Source: Janthinobacterium sp. TND4EL3 (GTDB lineage: Bacteria; Pseudomonadota; Gammaproteobacteria; Burkholderiales; Burkholderiaceae_D). Taken from it: DNA of 64,000 bases. Positions 39,039-46,908 of the stretch are shown in pieces. The stretch covers positions 1 to 64,000 of the forward strand of contig NZ_FTMV01000008.1 of NCBI RefSeq assembly GCF_900156175.1, in the 5' to 3' direction. The translations under genes and the position numbers were made by a program. A model generated the notes under the pieces. The model made no database searches. It had not been told where the DNA came from and worked only from the letters and a program-made list of their open reading frames with translations. How positions within the stretch are numbered: position 1 is the stretch's first letter; the number at the start of each line of letters is the position of its first letter.

Positions 39039-40220
39039 ATGAGCGCCAGGCCCGGCAGGTTGCTGCAGCTCGACGTGCTGCGCGGCATCGCCGTGTTTGG
39101 CATCCTGCTCGTGAATGTCTGGGGCTTTGCCTGGGGCACGCTGTCCTTGCGCTACGGCACCTTGCCGGCGCAGCCGCCCGTGCTCGACCAGCTCGTCATT
39201 TTCGGCGTGGCGGCGCTGGCGCAATTCAAGTTCTATCCCGTCTTCGCCTATCTGTTCGGCGCCGGCTTTGCCCTGCAGACGCGTTCCCTGCAACGCCGGC
39301 TGGGCAGCTGGGAGCAGGCGCAAGCGGCTTACCGGCGGCGGCTGCGCTGGCTGCTGGCGTTCGGCCTGCTGCACGGTTTCTGTATCTGGAGCGGCGACGT
39401 GCTCACCTCGTATGCGGTGGCCGGCATGCTGGTCCTGCCGCTGGCCGGCGCCAGACTGGGCCGCGTGCGCAACCGCGCCTGGCTGGTGGCGGGCGGTTTC
39501 CTGCTCTTCATGTGCTTGCTCATACCCGTGGGCCAGCAGGGCGGCGCACCGGATACGGCGCAGGATTTGCACAGCTTCGCCGCCCGCTACGCGACCTATA
39601 CGCAGGGCGGCGCGTGGGCCGTGGCCAGGCTGCGCGCCAACGATTTCCTCGTTTCCTTGCTGTACGCCATCGTCATGCTGCCGCATATCATCGTGCTGTT
39701 CCTGCTGGGCATCTTGTCCGTGCGCCTGGGCTGGCTGACACAGCCGCAGCGCCACGAGCGCCTGTGGCGCCGCGTGCGCGCCGTGGGACTGGGCGTGGGT
39801 TTGCCGTTCAGCCTGCTGGCGGCGGGCGCCATCGCGTGGCAGGTGGCGGATCCATATCAAACCGTATTCGACACGGCCCTGTTCGAAGTGGGCCTGTTCG
39901 CGGGCGGCCCGCTGCTGGCGGCCGGCTATGTGGCCGCGCTGATGCTGGCCGCTCCCGGCATGCTGCGCTGGCTCGGTGCCTGGCTGGCGCCCGTGGGACG
40001 CATGGCGCTGAGCAATTATCTGCTGCAATCGGTACTCGGCACCTGGCTGCTGCAGGGGCCGGGCCTGGGCTGGGGCGCCACGCTGCGTCCCGCCGGGATG
40101 CTGGGCCTGGCGGTCATCATCATGGCGGGGCAGGTGGTACTGAGCCGCTATTGGCTGCGGCATTTCAGACAGGGGCCCATGGAGGCGCTGTGGCGCCGGC
40201 TGGCGCGCTTGCCCGCTTGA
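39039..40220 (+). CDS. DUF418 (YeiB-like) membrane protein
   Basis: 393 residues with about ten membrane segments. It opens RLLQLDVLRGIAVFGILLVNV and ends with a DUF418 block (LAPVGRMALSNYLLQSVLGTWLL and VVLSRYWLRHFRQGPMEALWR). The family resembles acyltransferase-3 proteins and is thought to modify or move cell-envelope molecules; the role is not established. It sits 15 bases after ldcA and is convergent with the SRAP gene, whose stop is two bases away. Confidence 0.88.
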   Translation: MSARPGRLLQLDVLRGIAVFGILLVNVWGFAWGTLSLRYGTLPAQPPVLDQLVIFGVAALAQFKFYPVFAYLFGAGFALQTRSLQRRLGSWEQAQAAYRRRLRWLLAFGLLHGFCIWSGDVLTSYAVAGMLVLPLAGARLGRVRNRAWLVAGGFLLFMCLLIPVGQQGGAPDTAQDLHSFAARYATYTQGGAWAVARLRANDFLVSLLYAIVMLPHIIVLFLLGILSVRLGWLTQPQRHERLWRRVRAVGLGVGLPFSLLAAGAIAWQVADPYQTVFDTALFEVGLFAGGPLLAAGYVAALMLAAPGMLRWLGAWLAPVGRMALSNYLLQSVLGTWLLQGPGLGWGATLRPAGMLGLAVIIMAGQVVLSRYWLRHFRQGPMEALWRRLARLPA

Positions 40221-40221
40221 A

Positions 40222-40938
40222 TTAGTCGGCGCCCCAGTCGAAGGCGCCTTGCGGCGACGCCGGCGGCGGTGCCTTGGCCTTGGCGGACGGCACGAGCGGA
40301 TTATCGACGGCATGCCACTCGAACAAGTCCGCGTCGAGCATGCAGGTGCGCGCCAGGTGCAGCGCCTGCTCGGGCGTGAGCGTGGGGGCTAGCCAGCGGT
40401 GCGCGTCTGCCAGGCTGACGGCCACGGGACGGCGGTCGTGGATATCGACCATGCCGCCCAGGCTGTCGGCCGTGACCAGCACGAAGCCCGTTTCTTCGCG
40501 GCTGTGCTTGTACGGCCCGAACTGGGCCAGGGCCAGCAGGAACAGGCGCGCGCGGTCGCGGCGGTGGATGTGCCACGGCTGCTTGCCGCCTTTTTCCCCC
40601 GTCCATTCATACCAGCCATCGACGCAGACGATGCCGCGCCCCGCGCGCAGCAAGGGTTTCCAGTAGGCGCCGGCGAGTTTTTCCAGCCGGGCATTGATGG
40701 CGACGGGGATTTTTTTCTTGCCGGGCGCGGGCACGGCGTGCGCGGCCCACGCGGGGCGGTAGCCCCAGTAGACATCATCGACGCGGCGCTGGCCATCCTG
40801 GATGTGCAGCACGGGACGGTAGGTGCCGGGCGAGACGTTCAGGTGCGGCTCGGCCTCGCTGTCGAACACCGCGTCGGTCCAGCCGAAGGATGACGCCAGC
40901 ACGCGTGCCGTGTCATTTTGATCGAATCGTCCACACAT
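40222..40938 (-). CDS. SRAP (YedK/HMCES-type) abasic-site protein
   Basis: 238 residues from the ATG at 40938, required because the protein must begin Met-Cys. Cys2 (MCGRF) becomes the N-terminal nucleophile after Met removal and forms a thiazolidine with abasic sites in single-stranded DNA. Other active-site residues are N82 (INARLE), E111 (DGWYEW) and H167 (DIHDRRPV). It protects abasic sites at replication forks. No SOS box was recognised upstream. Confidence 0.93.
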   Translation of the reverse strand: MCGRFDQNDTARVLASSFGWTDAVFDSEAEPHLNVSPGTYRPVLHIQDGQRRVDDVYWGYRPAWAAHAVPAPGKKKIPVAINARLEKLAGAYWKPLLRAGRGIVCVDGWYEWTGEKGGKQPWHIHRRDRARLFLLALAQFGPYKHSREETGFVLVTADSLGGMVDIHDRRPVAVSLADAHRWLAPTLTPEQALHLARTCMLDADLFEWHAVDNPLVPSAKAKAPPPASPQGAFDWGAD

Positions 40939-41082
40939 GGTGAAATCATACCCGAACGCGGGGCGGCGCGAGGTCCCGCGCACGCGCAGGTCCTGAGTGT
41001 GATCAAGCGTACAGACGGCGCGCGGGCAAAGGCGCACAGTGGAATCCAGTCAGGTGGCTGACGCTATTGCATCGGAGGCAAC

Positions 41083-41304
41083 ATGTCTTTTGAAAATCCC
41101 ACCATCCACAAGGGTTTCACCATCAGCGCCACGGCCAGCCAGCGCCGCGACGGCCGCTGGGTCGGCTCCTTCATCAGCCAGAACCATGCGCGCGGCGCGT
41201 ATGCGGATACCTGCGATTACGACGATTGCAGCAATGAAAAAGAAGCGCAGCAGGTAGCCCTGTCGGTCGGCTGGCGCCTGGCCGACGGCATGCCCGGCCG
41301 CTGA
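41083..41304 (+). CDS. small hypothetical protein with DGRWxG motif
   Basis: 73 residues; GGAGG lies just before the ATG at 41083. It reads IHKGFTISATASQRRDGRWVGSF and ends EAQQVALSVGWRLADGMPGR. It resembles the 101-residue protein at 41652 in the G-F/Y-x(6)-A-x3-K/R-D-G-R-W/Y-x-G pattern. No function is known. Confidence 0.72.
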   Translation: MSFENPTIHKGFTISATASQRRDGRWVGSFISQNHARGAYADTCDYDDCSNEKEAQQVALSVGWRLADGMPGR

Positions 41305-41323
41305 GCCTTGCTGCCCGGCGCGG

Positions 41324-41569
41324 TCAGCGTTTGCGGCGCAAGGCCAGCAGCAGGCCCGCCAGGGGGAAGAGCAGGGCGGCGCCCAGGCGCACGGGCGTCT
41401 GCGATGCCGTTTCCACGCCCAGCACGTGGGGCAGGGCCAGCAGCAAGAGGGGGGCGGGCACGGCAATGGCAAAGAAAAACAGATACCACGAGTAGCCGTT
41501 CCTCTTGGCCAGCAAGGCGATCAGGGCGCAGCCGACCAGGAAGAGCAGCGGCAAATTCACATGTTCCAT
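41324..41569 (-). CDS. small membrane protein
   Basis: 81 residues with three hydrophobic segments (VNLPLLFLVGCALIALLA, YLFFFAIAVPAPLLLLAL, LGAALLFPLAGLLLAL) and a basic C-terminus RRKR. It has the look of an inner-membrane protein. No family was recognised. Confidence 0.6.
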   Translation of the reverse strand: MEHVNLPLLFLVGCALIALLAKRNGYSWYLFFFAIAVPAPLLLLALPHVLGVETASQTPVRLGAALLFPLAGLLLALRRKR

Positions 41570-41651
41570 TCTTTTAGCATCTCGTTCGGGGGAAGCGCGT
41601 GATTATACGCGTGCCTGCGGCGGTCGCGCCGGCCGTTGATACGGCCCTGCT

Positions 41652-41957
41652 TCAGTTGCCGACGAGGTCGGGCGGCCGCGGCGCCGGCTTGCCGCTGGCG
41701 GGCGCCTCGGCCGGCAGCAGGGCCGTGATGGCGCCGTTATAGATGAGCTCCTGGGCGTAGGCGGACGCCTCGATCAGGGCCGCATGCACGGACTTGAAGC
41801 TGCTGGCCGTTTCGATCAGCACGGGCTTGGCATACACCTGCAGCGTATCGCCGCGCTTGCTGACCAGTATCATGCCCCGGTAGCGCCCATCCTTCTCCAG
41901 CGCCCCCGCCACATGAAATTCATAGCCCCTGATCTGGTGTTTCTGTTGCTGATCCAT
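41652..41957 (-). CDS. small hypothetical protein with DGRYxG motif
   Basis: 101 residues, cytoplasmic. The N-terminal half (QIRGYEFHVAGALEKDGRYRGMIL) resembles the 73-residue protein at 41083. A helix SVHAALIEASAYAQELI and a Pro/Ala-rich tail follow. The function is unknown. Confidence 0.68.
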   Translation of the reverse strand: MDQQQKHQIRGYEFHVAGALEKDGRYRGMILVSKRGDTLQVYAKPVLIETASSFKSVHAALIEASAYAQELIYNGAITALLPAEAPASGKPAPRPPDLVGN

Positions 41958-42073
41958 GTTTGCCGCCTCCAGACCTGATTGTCATCGGCCAGACCATGCC
42001 ACGCGTATCGAACAGCAGAGTGTTTGATCTCGATCAATACCCCAATTCCTGACCACGATCCAACGCACGTCAC

Positions 42074-42193
42074 GACGCTTGCTGCAAGCGTAGCGAGCGG
42101 TGGTGATGTGTGGCCGAGAAGCGCAACCGTACATGAGTACGGTGAGCATCGCAGGCCGCAAAGCCCCCCGCGCAGTAGCTTGCGGCAAGCGTC
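42074..42193. repeat. 120-bp element with near-perfect inverted ends
   Basis: GACGCTTGCTGCAAGC at 42074-42089 and GCTTGCGGCAAGCGTC at 42178-42193 are inverted copies differing at one base; each end is itself nearly palindromic. Inside is a hairpin CCGTAC-ATGA-GTACGG (42127-42142). The element ends two bases before the stop of the gene at 42195. It may be a small non-autonomous repeat or a structured 3' untranslated region. Confidence 0.45.
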
Positions 42194-42194
42194 A

Positions 42195-42422
42195 TCACCC
42201 AGCGCGAATGGCGCGGATCTGCTGGGCCGTTTCCTCGATCTCGCGATACGCTTCCTGGATATAGCCGCTGATCGGGTGCCCATCCATCCATTCGAAATAG
42301 GCGCGTTCGTCGTGCTTGATGGCAAAGGGAATGTGGTGGTCGCGTATCGAGACGGCCGTTTCGCGTACCAGCGAGGCGAAGATCAGCTCCAGAGTTTCCA
42401 TGGTGGTCACCTTGCGAGACAT
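42195..42422 (-). CDS. small hypothetical protein
   Basis: 75 residues from the ATG at 42422, or 68 from the ATG at 42401 (AAGGTGA upstream). It is acidic and helical: LELIFASLVRETAVSIRDHHIPF, YFEWMDGHPISGYIQEAYREI. No signal peptide or membrane segment. No family was recognised. Confidence 0.6.
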   Translation of the reverse strand: MSRKVTTMETLELIFASLVRETAVSIRDHHIPFAIKHDERAYFEWMDGHPISGYIQEAYREIEETAQQIRAIRAG

Positions 42423-42496
42423 GAATGCAGAGCCTTGAATGTAGCACAAAGCGGGCCGCCGGCCACGCCAGCGGCTGTGTCGTGCGCGTCCCGGCT

Positions 42497-43066
42497 TCAG
42501 GCCCCGTGGCCGATATGCTCGTACAGGATCACGCAGCCGATGATGATCAGCACCAGGCCGCCCGCCAGTTCGGCGCGCCGCCCGGCGATGGTGCCGAGCA
42601 CGCGGCCCAGCATCACGCCCAGCGTCACCATGACGAAGGTGGAAAAGCCGATGGCGGCGGCCGTGACGACGATATTGGCGCCCAGCAAGGCCAGGCCCGC
42701 GCCCACCACCATGGCGTCGATGCTGGTGGCCAGGCCCGTGACGGCCAGCACCCAGAACGAGTGCGACTGGGCCAGCGCTTCTTCCTCGTCGGCATCGGAC
42801 AGCGCATTGCGTATCATCAACAGTCCGATGATGCCCAGCAGGCTGAAGGCGATCCAGTGGTCCCACGCTTCCACGTAGGGCGCGGCGACGCTGCCCAGCG
42901 CCCAGCCGATGATGGGCGTGATGGCTTCGATGACGCCGAAGATCAGGCCCGTGCGCAGCGCCTCGCGCCATTGCGGCTTGTGCAGGGCAGCGCCCTTGCC
43001 CACGGCGGCCGCGAAGGCATCGGTGGACATGGCAAGCGAGAGGGCGGCGGTGGCGGCGAAATTCAT
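42497..43066 (-). CDS. mntP: manganese efflux pump MntP
   Basis: 189 residues, six membrane segments. Conserved acidic residues lie in LSLAMSTDAFAAAVGKG (Asp in segment 1) and GLATSIDAMVVGAGLAL (Asp in segment 4), as in MntP. It exports manganese across the inner membrane. The leader is under 60 bases and shows no recognisable yybP-ykoY riboswitch. Confidence 0.93.
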   Translation of the reverse strand: MNFAATAALSLAMSTDAFAAAVGKGAALHKPQWREALRTGLIFGVIEAITPIIGWALGSVAAPYVEAWDHWIAFSLLGIIGLLMIRNALSDADEEEALAQSHSFWVLAVTGLATSIDAMVVGAGLALLGANIVVTAAAIGFSTFVMVTLGVMLGRVLGTIAGRRAELAGGLVLIIIGCVILYEHIGHGA

Positions 43067-43125
43067 CGTTGGCTTTCTGTAGAACCTGGCTGGGATGGTA
43101 GTGACAAACTGGAAACCCGGCGATT

Positions 43126-43980
43126 CTACCCTACGTACAGCACCACCAACGAGGCCAGCAGGCAATAGGCGCCAAAGAAATGCCAGCGGCCCTGTTCCAG
43201 CCAGCGCGACAGCCAGCGCAGGGCCAGCAAGCCGGCCAGGAACGCGAGCAGCATGCCCAGCAGGCTGGGGCCGAGCAAATGCAGCAGGCTGTTGCCATGT
43301 TCCAGGTGGTCCAGGCTGCCATGCGCCACGGCCTGGTAGAAGCGCCAGCCTTCCTTGACCAGCACGGCCGGCGTCAGCACGACGGCCAGGGCAAAGCTGA
43401 ATTCCTCGGCACGGCGCTGCGGCACGCCCATGGCGATGCCGGCCGAAATCGTGGCGCCCGAGCGGGAAAAGCCGCGGAAGGGCAGGCACAGGCCCTGCAC
43501 GGCGCCGATCACCATCGCCTTGCCGATGGACAAGGTGCCATGCTGGCGCGCCTGCAGGCGCGAGGAGACGATGATCAGCACGCCTGCGGCGGCCAGGGCG
43601 GCGGCCATCAGTTTCGCATTGCCGAACAGGTGTTCGATTTCAAAGCCGGGTGCATCCTTGCTCATGACGTGCGTAATGCCTTTCAGCAAGCCGAAGCCGA
43701 CGATGCCCGTCAGGGCCGTGGCGGCCGCCAGCAGCAGCACATTGCTGCGGAAAGCGCTGGCCGAACTGAAATACGTGGCGCGCCAGGATGCCCAGAAATA
43801 CACGATGACGGCGAACATGGTGCCCGTGTGCAGCATCACGAGCAGCATGGTCAGCTCGGGCGAGGTAGGGTCCAGTCCCATCAGCTTTTCCGCCATGATG
43901 ACGTGGGCGGAGCTGGACACGGGCAGCAGCTCGGCAAAGCCCTGGACGATGGACAGGATAAATAATTGCAAAAAATTCAT
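43126..43980 (-). CDS. uppP: undecaprenyl-diphosphatase
   Basis: 284 residues, about eight membrane segments. The BacA motifs are IVQGFAELLPVSSSAH (Glu and the Ser run) and FRGFSRSGAT (catalytic Arg region; the usual PGxSRSGxT has RG instead of PG here). It recycles undecaprenyl diphosphate for peptidoglycan synthesis and gives bacitracin tolerance. It is followed 59 bases later by mntP on the same strand. Confidence 0.93.
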   Translation of the reverse strand: MNFLQLFILSIVQGFAELLPVSSSAHVIMAEKLMGLDPTSPELTMLLVMLHTGTMFAVIVYFWASWRATYFSSASAFRSNVLLLAAATALTGIVGFGLLKGITHVMSKDAPGFEIEHLFGNAKLMAAALAAAGVLIIVSSRLQARQHGTLSIGKAMVIGAVQGLCLPFRGFSRSGATISAGIAMGVPQRRAEEFSFALAVVLTPAVLVKEGWRFYQAVAHGSLDHLEHGNSLLHLLGPSLLGMLLAFLAGLLALRWLSRWLEQGRWHFFGAYCLLASLVVLYVG

Positions 43981-44001
43981 GATGGGGGACTCGGGTAGGC
44001 G

Positions 44002-44029
44002 AAAAAAAGGCTGCCGGTAAAGGGCAGCC
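44002..44029 (-). terminator. terminator of the esterase gene
   Basis: On the minus strand GGCTGCC-N7-GGCAGCC is followed by seven T. It lies between the esterase stop (44089) and the uppP start (43980), only about 20 bases before uppP. Confidence 0.8.
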
Positions 44030-44088
44030 GATTTTACTCGTCCGATCCCGCGCCCGAGGCTGGCGCAAGATTACAGTTTGTCCATGTT

Positions 44089-44955
44089 TTACTGGCCGGC
44101 CGCTGCCTGCGGCTTGAATACGGCGCGGAACGCTTTCAAGGCGGCCGGGTGGTAGATCGTGCCATGGGTTTCGGCCGGCATCTTTTCCTGGTGCCACTGC
44201 AAGCCGGTCGGCGCCTGCGTTGCCAGCACGTCGGCCAGGCGCTGCACTTCCACGGCGATGCCCGCTTCGCCGCTCGACGCCAGGTACAGGCTGCGCTTGC
44301 CCGGCGCGCCTTTCGCCAGCAGGGACGGCGCCTGGCGCGGCAGGGCGCCGCCGTTCCACCACAGGCTGGGGTCGAAGGCCAGGTAATGGTCGAACAGCTG
44401 CGGTTCCAGCAGATACGTTTCCACCACGAACAGGCCAGCCAGCGATTCGCCGACGATGGCCGTCTCGCCCGTCGTGCGGTAGCGGCGCTTGACTTCCGGC
44501 ATCAGTTCGTCGCGGATGAAGGCCCGGTAGGCTGGCGCACCGCCCACGACGGGCGCGATCTTGCGGTCTTGCGCATTATCGGTCGGCCCCGTCAGGTCGC
44601 GCCGGCGCTGCGTGTTTTGCATGCCGACCAGCATGAACGGGCGCATCGTGCCGTTGGCTACCGACACCTGCAGCAAGCCGGCCACGTGCAGGAAATCTTC
44701 CTGGATGCCGCCATCGGGCATGTACAGCACGGGCAGGGGCGCGTCGGGCGGCGTGTCCCAGGCGCGCGCCATGTACACATTGATGTGGCGCTGTTCCTTC
44801 AGCGCTTGCGAGTCGATGGTGAAACTTTCGCCGATGACGAGCGGCGTGGCCGCGCCGGAAGTCGCGGCGGCGGCCGGCGCGGCCGTGGCGAGGTGGAAGG
44901 GGCTGGACAGCAGCAGGGCGGCGGTGAGGTGCAGAGCAAGGCAAGAGCGGCGCAT
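44089..44955 (-). CDS. secreted alpha/beta-hydrolase, esterase-D/IroE type
   Basis: 288 residues from the ATG at 44955, with GGGAAAA upstream. A signal peptide ends near LATAAPA. The nucleophile is Ser171 in GESLAG and the base is the His in AETHGTIYH. PVLYMPDGG and FDPSLWW are typical of the esterase_D/siderophore-esterase-like family. Periplasmic; it acts on an ester substrate not identifiable from its neighbours. Confidence 0.87.
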   Translation of the reverse strand: MRRSCLALHLTAALLLSSPFHLATAAPAAAATSGAATPLVIGESFTIDSQALKEQRHINVYMARAWDTPPDAPLPVLYMPDGGIQEDFLHVAGLLQVSVANGTMRPFMLVGMQNTQRRRDLTGPTDNAQDRKIAPVVGGAPAYRAFIRDELMPEVKRRYRTTGETAIVGESLAGLFVVETYLLEPQLFDHYLAFDPSLWWNGGALPRQAPSLLAKGAPGKRSLYLASSGEAGIAVEVQRLADVLATQAPTGLQWHQEKMPAETHGTIYHPAALKAFRAVFKPQAAAGQ

Positions 44956-45042
44956 GTTTTCCCGTGATAAATAGGTTGGATAGATGGCATGTACTCGTAT
45001 AGACATGCCACCAAGCAATTCTATCTTATCTTTGGAGCAGCA

Positions 45043-45684
45043 TTACCTGATCGTCAATAGCTTGCGCTCGCGCACGATCCCCGCCTGGTCGATAGTATAG
45101 GCAACGAGCAGGGCGCCGTCGCCGGCGCAGGCATGACAGCTCTTCAGGGGCGTGGAAAACAGCACGCTCTGGCCGCCATCGGCGGTCGCCGTGCTGCCGA
45201 CGAAGTCGGCGGGGGCGAATGGCACGGCGTCCGGGTGGGCGGCGGCAAACGCGCGCCAGGCTGGCGTGGCCCGGTCTTCCTCGCGCACGGAATCCTCGTC
45301 GACGTCGATGGCGGCGCCATCGCTGCCGATCAGCAGGCTGCCTTCATTCGTGTTGGCGCGAAACGGATAGGTGACGGTGGCCAGGGCCGCCTTGCCCAGC
45401 GGGCGCCAGGCGGAAATGAAGCCGGCCTTGTCGGCCTTCACCAGCATTTTGGCGGCGGCGATGGCTTGCGGGTGCGCGCCCGAGCGCTGCATGGTGCGCA
45501 GCAGGCAGACGTCGGGGGCAGTGCGGGATTGTTCGCTGCGGCAAGCCGACAGCGAGCGTTCCTGCCACACGGCGCGCGCGTCGATGGGCCCCGTCTCCAG
45601 GGCATGGGCCGCCTGCATGGCGGCCAGGCTGGAGATGGCGAGGATGGCGCAGCCGGCCAGGTGGCGGGAAAAGCGTGTGGGCAT
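45043..45684 (-). CDS. secreted hypothetical protein
   Basis: 213 residues; AAAGGA precedes the ATG at 45684. A signal peptide (LAGCAILAISSLAAMQAAHA) ends near residue 28. Four or five Cys, including KSCHACAGDG near the C-terminus, suggest disulfides. The C-terminal part (GALLVAYTIDQAGIVRERKLLTI) looks beta-rich. No catalytic motif was recognised. Confidence 0.75.
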   Translation of the reverse strand: MPTRFSRHLAGCAILAISSLAAMQAAHALETGPIDARAVWQERSLSACRSEQSRTAPDVCLLRTMQRSGAHPQAIAAAKMLVKADKAGFISAWRPLGKAALATVTYPFRANTNEGSLLIGSDGAAIDVDEDSVREEDRATPAWRAFAAAHPDAVPFAPADFVGSTATADGGQSVLFSTPLKSCHACAGDGALLVAYTIDQAGIVRERKLLTIR

Positions 45685-45768
45685 GGGGAATCCTTTCAGT
45701 GCGGGAAATAATGTATCGTCACCGATTATAGGAGGAGGGCCTCGCCCGCCCGCGCACCGCAGGCCCGT

Positions 45769-46095
45769 TCAGCGCTTCTTTGCCGCCGCCTGGCGCAGGG
45801 CCTTCGCTTCCTGCTTGTTGGGGATGTGCGGACGCGTGGCCAGTTCCGCCTTGACGGCGGCGATGGCGGCGCCGAACTGCTGCTCGGCCTGCGCCGGGCT
45901 GGCGCCCGCATAGTCCTGCTGATTCGATTGGGTGGCACGCAGCCGGCGCAGCAGCGCCAGCAATTGCTTGCCGTGCAGGGCAGGCAAGTCTTGCGCCAGC
46001 GCTTGCGCGACCACCGCGCCTTCCACATGGCCGGGGGCGATCAAGCGCAGCAAGGCCAGGCCCGCGGGCTGTGGTGCCGGTGTCAATTTGTCCAT
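45769..46095 (-). CDS. hypothetical helical protein
   Basis: 108 residues, Ala/Gln/Leu-rich and almost entirely helical, ending in the basic KALRQAAAKKR. No signal peptide. It lies 25 bases after the stop of the secreted protein at 46121 on the same strand, so the two are probably co-transcribed. The function is unknown. Confidence 0.68.
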   Translation of the reverse strand: MDKLTPAPQPAGLALLRLIAPGHVEGAVVAQALAQDLPALHGKQLLALLRRLRATQSNQQDYAGASPAQAEQQFGAAIAAVKAELATRPHIPNKQEAKALRQAAAKKR

Positions 46096-46120
46096 CCCGC
46101 CATTCTAAACGACGCCGGGA

Positions 46121-46810
46121 TTACAGGTATTCCCAGATTTCATCGAAGGTTTCGCGCGCGAAATCGTTGCGCCACGCTTCCGAGTCTTTCTCGCGGCTGA
46201 GGGCAAACACGGCGCGCCACGTCTGCTTCGGCGAGCTCGTGTAGGTGGCGGCGATCTTTTGCAGGCCGGCCGCGCATTCTTCGGCCTTGCAGCCGCTCTT
46301 GGCCAGCTGCTGGGCGGCAGGCGCCCATGTCACGGGCACCTTGACGAGCTGGCATTCGAAGCTGACGACGACCGTCTGGATGCCGTTTGCCACCGTCACG
46401 GGGTCGGCCTTCGTGGTCTGGCACGCGGCGCCATCCTTGGCGGCGACGACGTTCGCGGCCAGCTGTTCGGCAGCCGGCGTCACGGCCGCGCGCATGGCGG
46501 CGGGGAACAGGTCGGCGATCAGCTTGCCGGTTTCTTTCGGGAATTTTGCATCCGCCTCCTTCAAGCCGCTGTACGACGCGTACTCGGCCGATTGCTGGCC
46601 GGCCAGGCGCGTGGGGCGCAGGTAGGCATTGAGCTGGGCGACGCCCGCTTCATCGTGGTTGATGATGGTCTTGATGTAGAGCTTGGCCACGTCGACGGGC
46701 GCCAGTGCCACGGCGGTATCGGCGGCAACGGCGGGCTGGGCCAGCGCCACGGCGGCGGCAACGGTTGCCGCCAGCACGAGGGTGCGCGATGTTTGTTGTG
46801 TTTGATGCAT
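46121..46810 (-). CDS. secreted hypothetical protein
   Basis: 229 residues. A signal peptide (LVLAATVAAAVALAQPAVA) is followed by a helical domain beginning VDVAKLYIKTIINHDEAGVAQLNAYL. Four Cys (ACQTT, FECQL, SGCKAEECA) may pair. The C-terminus reads EAWRNDFARETFDEIWEYL. No family was recognised; it is likely periplasmic. Confidence 0.75.
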   Translation of the reverse strand: MHQTQQTSRTLVLAATVAAAVALAQPAVAADTAVALAPVDVAKLYIKTIINHDEAGVAQLNAYLRPTRLAGQQSAEYASYSGLKEADAKFPKETGKLIADLFPAAMRAAVTPAAEQLAANVVAAKDGAACQTTKADPVTVANGIQTVVVSFECQLVKVPVTWAPAAQQLAKSGCKAEECAAGLQKIAATYTSSPKQTWRAVFALSREKDSEAWRNDFARETFDEIWEYL

Positions 46811-46908
46811 GTCTGTTCTCCACGATACGATGTCAGGCGCAAAAAAGATGCTTTATAGCAACTTCAGCGCCCGCATTATAGATGGTGAAAGTCATAACGT
46901 TGCACACA

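Noticed and set aside
43067-43125. yybP-ykoY manganese riboswitch before mntP
   Set aside because: The leader is too short and lacks the conserved loop sequences as far as can be seen by eye.
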